A stretch of DNA of 39,251 nt from JACDAN01 sp046729215. Lineage in GTDB: Bacteria; Actinomycetota; Thermoleophilia; Gaiellales; Gaiellaceae. Below are positions 7,926-15,940 of the stretch, one piece after another. Positions within the stretch are counted from its first letter, which is position 1; each line of letters begins with the position of its first letter. Below the pieces are notes generated by a model. That model worked only from the letters and a program-made list of their open reading frames with translations, searched no databases and had not been told where the DNA came from. The translations under genes and the position numbers were made by a program. The DNA is taken from assembly GCA_046729215.1 (NCBI GenBank), contig JBKPGE010000137.1, positions 1-39,251 on the forward strand, given 5' to 3'.

Positions 7926-8090
7926 GTGCCCCGTCCGGTGACGTTGCTGTGCTTCTGGCGAGCGAAAAGCCCGGCAGGCTGCGGACTCGCGACGTGCCCA
8001 TATCGAGGAGATATGGATGCGGCGCGAGGCTCCAGGCTGGCGACGCCTTGCAGCCGCCAGAAGTGCGGATGACGTCGCCGGGCGGGGCAC
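7926..8090 (+). ncRNA. Candidate structured RNA: 165-nt palindromic element between ispG and proS
   Basis: Arms 7926-7960 and 8055-8090 are inverted copies. Read as plus-strand RNA, all 35 left-arm bases pair (28 Watson-Crick, 7 G-U) with one bulged A at 8069. Inside, 7978-7982 pairs with 8050-8054. The stretch 7986-8004 pairs with 8010-8028 (CTCGCG/CGCGAG, then CCATATC/GATATGG), closed by a GAGGA loop. On the minus strand each wobble becomes an A-C mismatch, so the plus strand is the better RNA. It fills nearly the whole 169-bp gap. It could instead be a miniature inverted-repeat element or a regulatory proS leader; no target-site duplication or transposase is visible. Confidence 0.55.
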
Positions 8091-8092
8091 CT

Positions 8093-9226
8093 TTACTCCA
8101 GTGGGACGAGGGACGCTTCGGCCATCGCCAATGCCGCCGGCTTCGCCATCTTCAGCCGCTTCGGGCGAGCCATTCCCTCGGCGATCCAGCGGTCGATCTC
8201 GTGGAAGAGCTCGTCGACCAGGATGTCGGACGAGACCTTCTTCAAGACCCGTCCGTGGGCGTAGATGAATCCGACGTCGCGGCCGCCGGCGATCCCGAAG
8301 TCCGCATCCCCAGCCTCCCCCGGTCCGTTGACGGCGCAGCCCATGACGGCGACCTCGAACGCCTGCGTGTAGTCGCGGAGCCGCTCTTCGACGACCACGG
8401 CCAGGTTCTCGACGCCGACGTTGTCGCGCCCGCACGACGGGCAGGCGATCATCACCGGCCCCCGCTCCCTCAGCCCGAGCGCCTTGAGGATCTCCCAGGC
8501 CGTCTCGACCTCCTTCACCGGGTCGGCGGTCAACGAGACCCGGATCGTGTCGCCGATCCCGTCTGCGAGCAGTGACCCGATGCCGACGGCGCTCTTGATC
8601 GAGCCGGAAAACGGCATTCCCGCCTCGGTCACGCCGAGGTGCAGCGGATAGGGGACCCGGGCCGCGAGCATGCGGTAGGCGCGGATCATCGTCGGAACGT
8701 GGGTCGCCTTGACGGAGATCTTGAAGTCGTAGAAGTCGAGGCGCTCGAGGAGCTCCACCTCCTCCAACGCCGCGGCGACCAGTGCCTCCGCCTGATCTCG
8801 TTGAGCCAGCGAAAGCAGGTGCTTGGGCAGCGAGCCGGAGTTGGCGCCGATGCGCATCGGAATACCGGCTCGCTTCGAGGCCTCGACGACCTGAATCACC
8901 TTCTCCGGGCCCCCGATGTTGCCGGGATTGATCCGCACGGCCTGCACGCCTGCATCGATCGCGCGAAGCGCGAGGCTCGCGTTGAAGTGGATGTCGGCGA
9001 TCACCGGAAGCGGCGACAGCCGCACGATCCTCCGCAGGGCCTCGGCGTCCTCGATCTTGGGCACTGCGCAGCGCACGACCTCGCAGCCGGCCGACGCGAG
9101 TGCGGCAATCTGCGCAGTCGTCGCCTGGACGTCCCTCGTCGGCGTCAGGGTCATCGATTGGACCACAACCGGCGCCCCACCGCCGATCTGGACGTTGCCT
9201 ACCTTGACGCTGCGCTCGCTGGCCAC
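8093..9226 (-). CDS. ispG: 4-hydroxy-3-methylbut-2-en-1-yl diphosphate synthase
   Basis: Iron-sulfur enzyme of the MEP isoprenoid pathway (also called GcpE), which reduces MEcPP to HMBPP. The 377-aa protein has the N-terminal TIM-barrel blocks VQSMTLTPTRDVQATTAQI, PVIADIHFNASLAL and RINPGNIGG. The C-terminal cluster-binding residues are Cys262 and Cys265 (CPSCGR), Cys297 (MGCAVNGPGEA) and Glu304. It starts with GTG at 9226. With dxr at 11230 this block carries two MEP-pathway steps, and uppS provides the downstream lipid-carrier step. Confidence 0.96.
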   Translation of the reverse strand: MASERSVKVGNVQIGGGAPVVVQSMTLTPTRDVQATTAQIAALASAGCEVVRCAVPKIEDAEALRRIVRLSPLPVIADIHFNASLALRAIDAGVQAVRINPGNIGGPEKVIQVVEASKRAGIPMRIGANSGSLPKHLLSLAQRDQAEALVAAALEEVELLERLDFYDFKISVKATHVPTMIRAYRMLAARVPYPLHLGVTEAGMPFSGSIKSAVGIGSLLADGIGDTIRVSLTADPVKEVETAWEILKALGLRERGPVMIACPSCGRDNVGVENLAVVVEERLRDYTQAFEVAVMGCAVNGPGEAGDADFGIAGGRDVGFIYAHGRVLKKVSSDILVDELFHEIDRWIAEGMARPKRLKMAKPAALAMAEASLVPLE

Positions 9227-9235
9227 AGCTTCAGG

Positions 9236-9973
9236 TTAGTCGCGGCCGACCTCGAACGTTGAGTCCACGATCGGCTTTGCCAGAGCGCCGTTGATCACCG
9301 GCCGCACGATCCAGTGGTATCGCCCTGGTGTGAATTGGATTCTCGACGGGAGGTCGAGCCGCGGTGGCCCGATCCGCGTCCGATAGAACATCCTGCCGTT
9401 GCGGAGAAAGGTCACCTGATAGAAGGCAGCCGCCGTTTGACGTGGCCACGAGAACGTTCGAGCGGGCCTGAAGCTCGGCTTCACGCGCCGTTTCGCAGGC
9501 GTTGAGCGCCTGGCACGCGAAGGGGTCTGCGTCCTGGCACGAGGCGTCCGCTTGGGGCTCGTCCGGGCCCGCTTGGGGCTCGTCCGGGGACGTTCCCTGG
9601 GCGCGGCCTTTCGAGCGGGCTTCTTCGGTGCGGCCTGCGGCTGCGTGCTTCGCGGCGCCGACGGCTGAGGAGTCGGCGTCGTCGCCGGCGGCTGCGGCGA
9701 CGGCGTCGAAACTGCGTCGGCGGCGAAGGTCGGCCGGTCAACCGAGCGAAGCGCCATCAGGCCGAGGATCACGAGCGCCACCAAAAACAGGAGCGGCCCG
9801 ACGAGCGGGCGTGGAATCCGCCACCGCCGGCCACGCGCAGCAGGCGGCTCGAGCCGGACGGGCCGAGGCCACGGATAGTCGGGCAGCGCGGCGCGGGCCT
9901 CCGCAGCGAGATCGGGGTCGACGAGAACGAGCTCCGGGCTGATCGGCCCGGGGGTGGCCGCAGTGGGCTCCAC
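9236..9973 (-). CDS. Membrane-anchored basic Pro/Thr/Arg-rich protein of unknown function
   Basis: I do not recognise a family. The 245-aa protein has an N-terminal segment of about 55 residues and one hydrophobic helix (about 57-77, LVGPLLFLVALVILGLMALR). A low-complexity stretch (about 85-165) follows, rich in Pro, Thr, Ser, Lys and Arg with a tandem RTSPKRARTSPKRT. The C-terminal part (about 168-245, FSWPRQTAAAFYQVTFLRNG onward) looks like a beta-rich, fibronectin-like domain. The likely topology is cytoplasm, one helix, an extracytoplasmic stalk and the domain. It lies between rseP and ispG in one direction. The start is GTG. Confidence 0.75.
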   Translation of the reverse strand: MEPTAATPGPISPELVLVDPDLAAEARAALPDYPWPRPVRLEPPAARGRRWRIPRPLVGPLLFLVALVILGLMALRSVDRPTFAADAVSTPSPQPPATTPTPQPSAPRSTQPQAAPKKPARKAAPRERPRTSPKRARTSPKRTPRARTQTPSRARRSTPAKRRVKPSFRPARTFSWPRQTAAAFYQVTFLRNGRMFYRTRIGPPRLDLPSRIQFTPGRYHWIVRPVINGALAKPIVDSTFEVGRD

Positions 9974-10015
9974 GCCGCAGGAGGGTAGCGCCCCTACAGG
10001 CCGACCGTGGCGCTT

Positions 10016-11233
10016 TTAGCCCCCTGTACCGCCTCCGATGTCGTTCGAAAGTCCGATGAAGAACAGCACCAGCACGAGCGCGATTCCGACGACGGAGACG
10101 CGCTCGTAGACCTCCCGGCCCACGGACCGTCCGCGAATGCCCTCGATAATCGAGAAAGCGATATGTCCTCCGTCCAGCGGCAGGAGCGGCAGCAGGTTAA
10201 GCAGCGCGAGGGACAGGCTGATCAGGCCGAGCACCCAGAAAAACGTCTCGAAGCCGCGCGAGAGGGCGCTGGAGGAGCCGCGGACGATTCCGATCGGGCT
10301 CGAGATCTGATCGCGGCCGGATCCCTGGACCAGGCGCACGAGAACGCCGCCGATCTCCTTCGTGATCTCGCCGGTGAGCCTCAGCGAATCCCAGACGGCA
10401 ACATGTGGCGGGACCGACTCGAAGCGCGGACGGAAGCCGAGCCGGTAGCGCCCGTCGGTGTCCTTGAAGGGCCGGACCATAGGCAGTGTGACCCGCCGGC
10501 CTTCCCGCTCGACAGTGACTTGCACCGGCTTGCCCTGCGAGCCGTTGATTTGCTCGAACATGCCGACGTAGTCCACTGACTTACCGTTGATGGCGACCAC
10601 CTGGTCGCCGGGGTGGAGCCCTGCCTCCGCAGCCGGGCGGCCGGTCTCGATTGCCGCCACTGTGGTCGTTCCCTGGCCTGGCCCGAAGGCCAGCAGGATC
10701 GAGAAGCAGACAATCGCGAACAGCAGGTTCGTTCCAGGGCCTGCGGCGATGACGAACACCCGCTTCCAGGTGCGCTGGCGCCAGTACGCGTCGTCGCTGA
10801 GAGCGTCGCCGATCTCGTCCAGGCCGCGCTCGACCGCCTTCCGTGTCCCGGGTGAAAGCTCGGCCTCGGCACTCGCACGTCCGATGTCGGCCAGGACGCC
10901 GACAGCCGACTCGAAGTCACCCTCGTCGACCAGGCGCTTGAGTCGTTCACACGGCCCGTGGAGCTGCGGCGCCTCTTCGACCGCGCGGCGGAAATGGGCG
11001 TCGACGTCCGACGGCGCCGGGCGATGCATTCCGGGGATCTTCACATAGCCGCCGAGCGGGACGGCTCCGATTCCGTACTCGATTCCCTTGCGGCGCGTCT
11101 TGACGAGCGCAGGTGGAAATCCAACGTAGAACTTGCGCGGAGTCATCCCGACGAGGCGCGCCGTATAGAAGTGCCCGGCCTCGTGCAGGAGCACCAGGAA
11201 GGCGAGGCCCAAGATCGCGATCAGCGAGTTCAT
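10016..11233 (-). CDS. rseP: Site-2 intramembrane zinc protease
   Basis: RseP/S2P-type protease of the M50 family, 405 aa, cutting substrates within the membrane. The zinc motif HEAGH is at residues 17-21, near the start of the first helix. A PDZ domain follows the second helix (AAIETGRPAAEAGLHPGDQVVAINGK), and the third zinc ligand lies in NLLPLLPLDGGH near the C-terminus. An unusually long loop of about 80 residues separates the first helix from the second. Its ATG overlaps the dxr stop (ATGA), showing translational coupling. Targets, typically anti-sigma factors or signal-peptide remnants, cannot be read from sequence. Confidence 0.94.
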   Translation of the reverse strand: MNSLIAILGLAFLVLLHEAGHFYTARLVGMTPRKFYVGFPPALVKTRRKGIEYGIGAVPLGGYVKIPGMHRPAPSDVDAHFRRAVEEAPQLHGPCERLKRLVDEGDFESAVGVLADIGRASAEAELSPGTRKAVERGLDEIGDALSDDAYWRQRTWKRVFVIAAGPGTNLLFAIVCFSILLAFGPGQGTTTVAAIETGRPAAEAGLHPGDQVVAINGKSVDYVGMFEQINGSQGKPVQVTVEREGRRVTLPMVRPFKDTDGRYRLGFRPRFESVPPHVAVWDSLRLTGEITKEIGGVLVRLVQGSGRDQISSPIGIVRGSSSALSRGFETFFWVLGLISLSLALLNLLPLLPLDGGHIAFSIIEGIRGRSVGREVYERVSVVGIALVLVLFFIGLSNDIGGGTGG

Positions 11234-12291
11234 GCGAGCGCCATTCCCCGCTCGGCCAGTCTTCGTGCCTCGGCGTCGACCTCGACGAGCTCGCCGAGGT
11301 CGCGCGCCGACTCGCCGACGCTCGAGTCGAGCGTCTCTTCGACGACCTCGGCGATCGCGAGAAACGGCAGACGCCCTTCCAGGAATCCGGCGACTGCGAC
11401 CTCGTTCGCGGCGTTGAACACGCAGGGATAGGTGCCTCCGAGCTCCCCGGCGCGGCGCGCGAGCCCGAGGAGCCGAAAAGCGTCGGGATCGACCGGCTCG
11501 AACTCGAGCGTCAGACCCGACTCGAGGTCGAGTTGTGCGAGCTCCGTTGCAGCGCGCTCTGGATAGGTCAGTGCGAAGGAGATCGGGACGCGCATATCGG
11601 GGTAGCCGAGATGAGCGAGCGCGGCGCCGTCGCGAAAGCGCACGAGCGCATGGACGACCGATGTCGGCTGGATCACGACCTCGATCCGGTCGTAGGGAAG
11701 CCCGAAGAGGAAATGCGCTTCGATCACCTCGAGGCCCTTGTTCGCGAGTGTCGCCGAGTCGATCGTGATCTTCGGGCCCATCTGCCACGTCGGATGAGCG
11801 AGTGCATCGACAGGTGTTACGTCGTCGAGCTCGTTCCGGTTGCGTCCGCGGAACGGGCCACCGGACGCGGTAAGCACGATCGAGTGGATCGTCTCCATCG
11901 AGCGTCCTTCGAGACACTGGAACACGGCTGAGTGTTCGCTGTCGACGGGCAAAAGCCGCCCTCCCCCTCGCTCCCGAGCTGCCACCGCCAGCTCACCGGC
12001 CGCGACGAGGCTTTCCTTGTTCGCAAGCGCGAGATCCACCCCGCGCTCCAGCGCCCAGAACGTCGCAGTGACGCCGGCAAACCCGACGATCGCGTTCAGG
12101 ACGACATCTGGCTCGGTCCGCTCCAAGAGCTCGGTCGGTTCGCCGCCGACCTGCGTGATCGGCGCCAGCCCGTCGATCGGCTGCGTTCCGGAGGACGCGG
12201 CGACGAGCTCGAGCTCCGGATGCTGGTCGATCACCTCGAGCGTCTGCCGGCCAATCGACCCCGTAGCCCCGAGAAGCGCAACGCGTTTCAT
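11230..12291 (-). CDS. dxr: 1-deoxy-D-xylulose 5-phosphate reductoisomerase
   Basis: Second enzyme of the MEP isoprenoid pathway, NADPH-dependent. The 353-aa protein begins with the dinucleotide-binding motif VALLGATGSIGRQTLEVI. The metal and substrate site appears in ALANKESLVAAGE, PVDSEHSA, TASGGPFRG, TWQMGPKITIDSATLANKG and NAANEVAV. I prefer ATG 12291, which gives the usual MKRVALLG start; a TTG two codons earlier is the other option. It overlaps rseP by 3 bp and follows cdsA in the same operon. Confidence 0.96.
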   Translation of the reverse strand: MKRVALLGATGSIGRQTLEVIDQHPELELVAASSGTQPIDGLAPITQVGGEPTELLERTEPDVVLNAIVGFAGVTATFWALERGVDLALANKESLVAAGELAVAARERGGGRLLPVDSEHSAVFQCLEGRSMETIHSIVLTASGGPFRGRNRNELDDVTPVDALAHPTWQMGPKITIDSATLANKGLEVIEAHFLFGLPYDRIEVVIQPTSVVHALVRFRDGAALAHLGYPDMRVPISFALTYPERAATELAQLDLESGLTLEFEPVDPDAFRLLGLARRAGELGGTYPCVFNAANEVAVAGFLEGRLPFLAIAEVVEETLDSSVGESARDLGELVEVDAEARRLAERGMALA

Positions 12292-12326
12292 CGCCAAATT
12301 GTAGGAGCGGCCTCGATTCTGACCGC

Positions 12327-13118
12327 CTACGTCGCGCCGAAAGCGGCAAGTACGTAGAACGACGCGACCGCTGCGAACAGCAGCGCGTCGATCCGGTCGA
12401 GCACCCCACCGTGGCCGAGCAGGAGCCGCCCCGAGTCCTTGATTCCGGCATCACGCTTGAGTGCAGACTCGAAGAGATCGCCGATCGGCGCGGCTACGGC
12501 GATCGCACCACCGAGGATCAATGACTCGGGAATGTCGAGGAGCCCCTGCTCGTAGAAGGCGAAGAACGGGGCGAGTACCGCGGCGATCGTTCCGACCACC
12601 AATCCTTCCCAGGTCTTTCCGGGCGAGGTTCGCGGCGCGAGCTTGTGCCGCCCGAACAGCCGACCGGCGGCATAGGCGGCAGTGTCGGCGGCGAACACGG
12701 TCAGGATCACCGTGAAGGCCGCGAGAACGCCGTGCTCGGGGATCTCGCGGATGAAGATCATATGGGCGAGGCCGAGCCCGATCCAGGCCGAGCCGAGCAC
12801 CGTCGCGGCAACGGACACCGTCGTCGGCCGCGTTCCTGCGAGGCCCTTGAAGACAAACGCGAACCCGAAGGTGCTCAGAAAGCCGCCGAGCGCCCACTCC
12901 GGGCCCCACTCGGCGCCGATGAGCGCGGCGAGCGTGCCTGCGTAGCCCGCAAGCAGCACCGGGCGAAGCCCTCTCGTCATCTCGTACAACTCGTGCAGCG
13001 CGAGGACTCCGGCCACGGCCCCAAGCGCGACCAGCCACCAGCCGCCGCCCCAGATCAAGAGGAAGACCACCGGCAGGGCAAGCACCGCGATGAACACACG
13101 GGAGACGAGCGTGCTCAT
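12327..13118 (-). CDS. cdsA: Phosphatidate cytidylyltransferase (CDP-diacylglycerol synthase)
   Basis: Membrane enzyme making CDP-diacylglycerol from phosphatidate and CTP. The 263-aa protein is almost entirely hydrophobic helices. It carries the family signature near the C-terminus (residues 218-244), with SALKRDAGIKDSGRLLLGHG followed by GVLDRID. DTAAYAAGRLFGRHKLAPRTSPGKTWEG precedes it. The ATG overlaps the uppS stop by 4 bp (13115-13118). The order uppS-cdsA-dxr-rseP is conserved in many bacteria. Confidence 0.95.
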   Translation of the reverse strand: MSTLVSRVFIAVLALPVVFLLIWGGGWWLVALGAVAGVLALHELYEMTRGLRPVLLAGYAGTLAALIGAEWGPEWALGGFLSTFGFAFVFKGLAGTRPTTVSVAATVLGSAWIGLGLAHMIFIREIPEHGVLAAFTVILTVFAADTAAYAAGRLFGRHKLAPRTSPGKTWEGLVVGTIAAVLAPFFAFYEQGLLDIPESLILGGAIAVAAPIGDLFESALKRDAGIKDSGRLLLGHGGVLDRIDALLFAAVASFYVLAAFGAT

Positions 13119-13861
13119 CGCGTGCCGAAGCGCCGCCTTCGACCAGCGTACTCGTGGACGGCCGCCCGCAAATCCTCCTCGCCGAACTCGGGCCAGAGGC
13201 GGTCAGTGAAGACCAGTTCCGCGTAGGCGAGCTGCCAGAGGAGGAAGTTCGAGATGCGGAGCTCGCCGGAGGTGCGAATCAGGAGGTCCGGCTCCGGCAT
13301 GTCGGGCGCGTAGAGGTGTGCCTCGAGCACCTCTTCGTCGATCTCCTCTGGCGTGAGGCCCGCCTCGACGATGCGCTTCGCCGCGGCGGCCAGCTCGGAT
13401 CTGCCGCCGTAGTCGAACGCGATCCAAAGCTCGAGCCGGTCCCGATCTGCGGTTTCGAGCTCGAGATCCTCCATCTGTCGAAGCAGCTCGTCCGAGACGC
13501 GGTCGCGACGCCCGATGAACCGCGTCCGCACGCCTTGTTCGGCGAGATCGGGGAGCTCGCGGCGAATCGTCTCCCCGAAGATCTCCATCAATGCGTCGAC
13601 CTCACCGGGCGGACGAAGCCAGTTCTCGGTCGAGAACGCGTAGACGGTGAGCGAGCGGATGTTGAGGTCGATCGCCGCCTCGACGGTCCTGCGGAGCGCT
13701 CGCGTGCCTTCGCGATGGCCGGCCTCGACGGGGAGCCCTTTGGCCGCCGCCCAGCGGCTGTTGCCGTCCATGATGATCGCGACGGAGTTCGGCCCCTCTC
13801 CGAGCTCAACGGGCGGTTCACGGCGGCCGAGGATGCGGGCCAGCAGCCCGCCGCGGGCCAT
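13115..13861 (-). CDS. uppS: Isoprenyl (undecaprenyl) diphosphate synthase
   Basis: cis-prenyltransferase that makes the polyprenyl carrier for cell-wall synthesis. The 248-aa protein has the catalytic block IIMDGNSRWA (catalytic Asp32; many relatives have G or R where Ser is seen), GHREGTRALRR, TVYAFSTENWLRP and the C-terminal substrate site LLIRTSGELRISNFLLWQLAYAEL. The ATG at 13861 directly abuts the frr stop at 13862. Chain length of the product cannot be read from sequence. Confidence 0.95.
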   Translation of the reverse strand: MARGGLLARILGRREPPVELGEGPNSVAIIMDGNSRWAAAKGLPVEAGHREGTRALRRTVEAAIDLNIRSLTVYAFSTENWLRPPGEVDALMEIFGETIRRELPDLAEQGVRTRFIGRRDRVSDELLRQMEDLELETADRDRLELWIAFDYGGRSELAAAAKRIVEAGLTPEEIDEEVLEAHLYAPDMPEPDLLIRTSGELRISNFLLWQLAYAELVFTDRLWPEFGEEDLRAAVHEYAGRRRRFGTR

Positions 13862-14410
13862 CTACACCTCCGTGATCTCGGCTTCTTTGCGCTTCAGGAG
13901 GTCGTCGATCTTCTTGACGTGCTCGTCGGTGAGCTTCTGGACGCGCTCCTCGGCGCGGCGTTCGTCGTCGGCGCCCACGCTCTCTTCTTCCTTCAGATGG
14001 TGGATCACGTCACGGCGGACATTCCGCACCGCGACCCGCCCCTCCTCCGCGATCTGCCGCGCGACCTTCACGAGCTCCTGGCGCCGCTCCTCGGTCAGCT
14101 GCGGGATCGGGAGGCGAATGAGCTTCCCGTCGTTGGACGGATTGAGCCCCAGGTCGGACTCCTGGACCGCCCGCTCGATGTCCTTGATCGCGTTGGGGTC
14201 GAACGGCTGGACGGTCAGCATGCGTGGTTCCGGCACATTGATCGTCGCCAGCTGCTTCAGCGGCGTCTTCTGGCCGTAGTAGTCGACCTGCACGCGGTCG
14301 AGCAGCGCGGCCGACGCCCGGCCCGTGCGAATGGAGTTGAGCTCGCCGTGCATGGACTCCACGGACCTGTCCATCCGGCGCGTGGCGTCCTGAATCAACT
14401 CGTCGATCAT
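13862..14410 (-). CDS. frr: Ribosome recycling factor
   Basis: Splits post-termination ribosomes together with EF-G. The 182-aa protein matches the usual length of about 185. It shows the signature SMHGELNSIRTGRASAALLD, QLATINVPEPRMLTVQPFD, NPSNDGKLIRLPIPQLTEERR and a C-terminal helical tail. I chose ATG 14410 (MIDELIQDA). The open frame runs further upstream only as an out-of-frame shadow of pyrH. The start overlaps the pyrH stop by 4 bp. Confidence 0.96.
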   Translation of the reverse strand: MIDELIQDATRRMDRSVESMHGELNSIRTGRASAALLDRVQVDYYGQKTPLKQLATINVPEPRMLTVQPFDPNAIKDIERAVQESDLGLNPSNDGKLIRLPIPQLTEERRQELVKVARQIAEEGRVAVRNVRRDVIHHLKEEESVGADDERRAEERVQKLTDEHVKKIDDLLKRKEAEITEV

Positions 14411-15153
14411 GCGCTCCCTCCCGGGGTCGAGATGATCGTGCCGACGCGCTCCCCGTGAGCGACCCGCGTGATGTTGCCCGCGGCGAGCGCGAAGACGTAG
14501 ATCGGGAGCCCATTGTCCATGCACAGCGAAAGCGCCGTCGTGTCCATCACGCGCAAACCGCGCTCGATTGCCTGGAGATGCGTGAGCTCCGGGAGCAGCT
14601 CCGCGTCCGGATCGGTGCGCGGATCGCCTTCGAGGACGCCTTCGACGGCGTGCTTCGCCATGAGGATCGCGTCGGCGCCGATCTCGAGTGCGCGGAGGGC
14701 AGCGGCGGTGTCGGTCGTGAAGAACGGGTTGCCCGTACCGGCCGCGAAGATGACGACGCGGCCCTTCTCGAGGTGGCGGATTGCCCGGCGACGGATGTAC
14801 GGCTCGGCGACCTCGGAGACCTGGATCGCCGAGAGGACACGGGTATGGAGGCCTTGGTGCTCGAGGACGTCCTGGAGCGCAAGCGCGTTGAGCACCGTCG
14901 CGAGCATGCCCGCGTAGTCCGCCGTGGCCCGGTCCATCCCCTCTGCCGCGGCGCTCATCCCGCGGTAGATGTTCCCGGCGCCGACCACGATCGCGATCTC
15001 GACGCCCCGCTCGTGAAGCTCGGCGATCTCTTCGGCGATCTGCTCGATCTCGTGCAGATCGATGCCGTAGTCCCTGTCGCCCATCAGTGCCTCGCCCGAG
15101 AGCTTCAACAGCACCCGGCGGAACGCCGGCCTGCCGTCTACTTCACTCGGCAA
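14407..15153 (-). CDS. pyrH: Uridylate kinase
   Basis: UMP kinase of the amino-acid-kinase fold, making UDP. Seen are RRVLLKLSGEALMGD at the N-terminus, IAIVVGAGNIYRG, ATADYAGMLATVLNALALQD, GTGNPFFTTDTAAALRA, ILMAKHAVEGV and the C-terminal VAHGERVGTIIS. The first canonical start ahead of the kinase core is TTG at 15153, which overlaps the end of tsf by 11 bp. No better start lies between it and the core except an internal GTG at the VLLKL block. The start is therefore moderately uncertain; the product is not. Confidence 0.94.
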   Translation of the reverse strand: MPSEVDGRPAFRRVLLKLSGEALMGDRDYGIDLHEIEQIAEEIAELHERGVEIAIVVGAGNIYRGMSAAAEGMDRATADYAGMLATVLNALALQDVLEHQGLHTRVLSAIQVSEVAEPYIRRRAIRHLEKGRVVIFAAGTGNPFFTTDTAAALRALEIGADAILMAKHAVEGVLEGDPRTDPDAELLPELTHLQAIERGLRVMDTTALSLCMDNGLPIYVFALAAGNITRVAHGERVGTIISTPGGSA

Positions 15154-15940
15154 GGCTGTAGCGCTGGTATTCGAGGGCGTCGAGCTCGTGCTCCTCGAGC
15201 GCCTTGGCGACGGTATTGCCCGTGTCGTGGATCCACTCCTGGTCGGGCAGGACGTTCTGGCCGAAGAAGCGCTTGGAGAGCATGCCCTCCACGATCTTCT
15301 CGCGATGCTCCTCCGGCCGTGACTGCACCTCGGGGAGCTTCGCGAAGATCTCGCGCTCCGTTGCCAGATCTTCTTCCGGAATCTCTCCGCGCGTGGCGTA
15401 GAGCGGCGCCGCGAAAGCGATGTGCATCGCGACGAGCCTTGCGATCTCGGCCGGTCCCCGGGCTCGTACGAGCACGCCGATCTTGTTGGCGGGCGGATGG
15501 ACGTACGCCGAGATGACCTCGTCGTCGCCCTGCTTCTCGAACCGGGTTGCCCCGCGGACGGCGACGTTCTCGCCGATCTTGCCGACGAGCTCCATGCGCT
15601 CGTCCTCGAGCGATTCCTCCGCGCCGGGGCCATTCTGCTCGACGGCGTCGAGGACTTTCTGGGCGTAGGCCTGGAACTCCTCGTTCTTCGAGACCGGCTC
15701 GGTCTCGCAGCCGACGGCCACGAGCGTCCCGTACCTGTCGCCGACGCGCGCGAGGACGATGCCCTCGGTGGTCTCCCGGCCGGCGCGCTTGCCGGCCTCG
15801 GCCATGCCGCGCTCGCGCAGGAGCTTCTTGGCGCTCTCGAGGTCGCCCTCGGTCTCCTGGAGTGCGCGCTTGGCGTCCATCATCCCCGCGCCTGTCTCGT
15901 CGCGGAGCTCCTTGACCAGCGTCGCGGGAATCTCAGCCAT
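15143..15940 (-). CDS. tsf: Translation elongation factor Ts
   Basis: Nucleotide-exchange factor for EF-Tu. The 265-aa protein has the N-terminal UBA-like domain with the signature LVKELRDETGAGMMDAKRAL, the core segment VGCETEPVSKNEEFQAYAQKV and the dimerisation domain (HIAFAAPLYATRGEIPEEDL). The C-terminal part (SKRFFGQNVLPDQEWIHD) is the typical second half of EF-Ts. The ATG at 15940 overlaps rpsB by 8 bp. Confidence 0.96.
   Translation of the reverse strand: MAEIPATLVKELRDETGAGMMDAKRALQETEGDLESAKKLLRERGMAEAGKRAGRETTEGIVLARVGDRYGTLVAVGCETEPVSKNEEFQAYAQKVLDAVEQNGPGAEESLEDERMELVGKIGENVAVRGATRFEKQGDDEVISAYVHPPANKIGVLVRARGPAEIARLVAMHIAFAAPLYATRGEIPEEDLATEREIFAKLPEVQSRPEEHREKIVEGMLSKRFFGQNVLPDQEWIHDTGNTVAKALEEHELDALEYQRYSLAE

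Noticed and set aside
7924..8092. T-box riboswitch for proS
   Set aside because: No T-box consensus (TGGNACCGCG-like) or terminator/antiterminator pair on the minus strand; the structure fits the plus strand better.
7921..8095. Transposon target-site duplication flanking the palindrome
   Set aside because: The flanking bases (CACTA on the left, CTTTAC on the right) share no convincing direct repeat, so a recent MITE insertion is not supported.
9251..9475. GAACGTT-type sequences as further LexA boxes
   Set aside because: Half-sites are adjacent rather than separated by four bases, so they do not fit the SOS box.
10016..11917. 633-codon version of rseP
   Set aside because: The first 228 codons overlap dxr in another frame. 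The protease begins at ATG 11233, coupled to the dxr stop.
15154..15633. N-terminal extension of pyrH to 408 codons
   Set aside because: The upstream part is an out-of-frame reading of tsf and does not resemble uridylate kinase.
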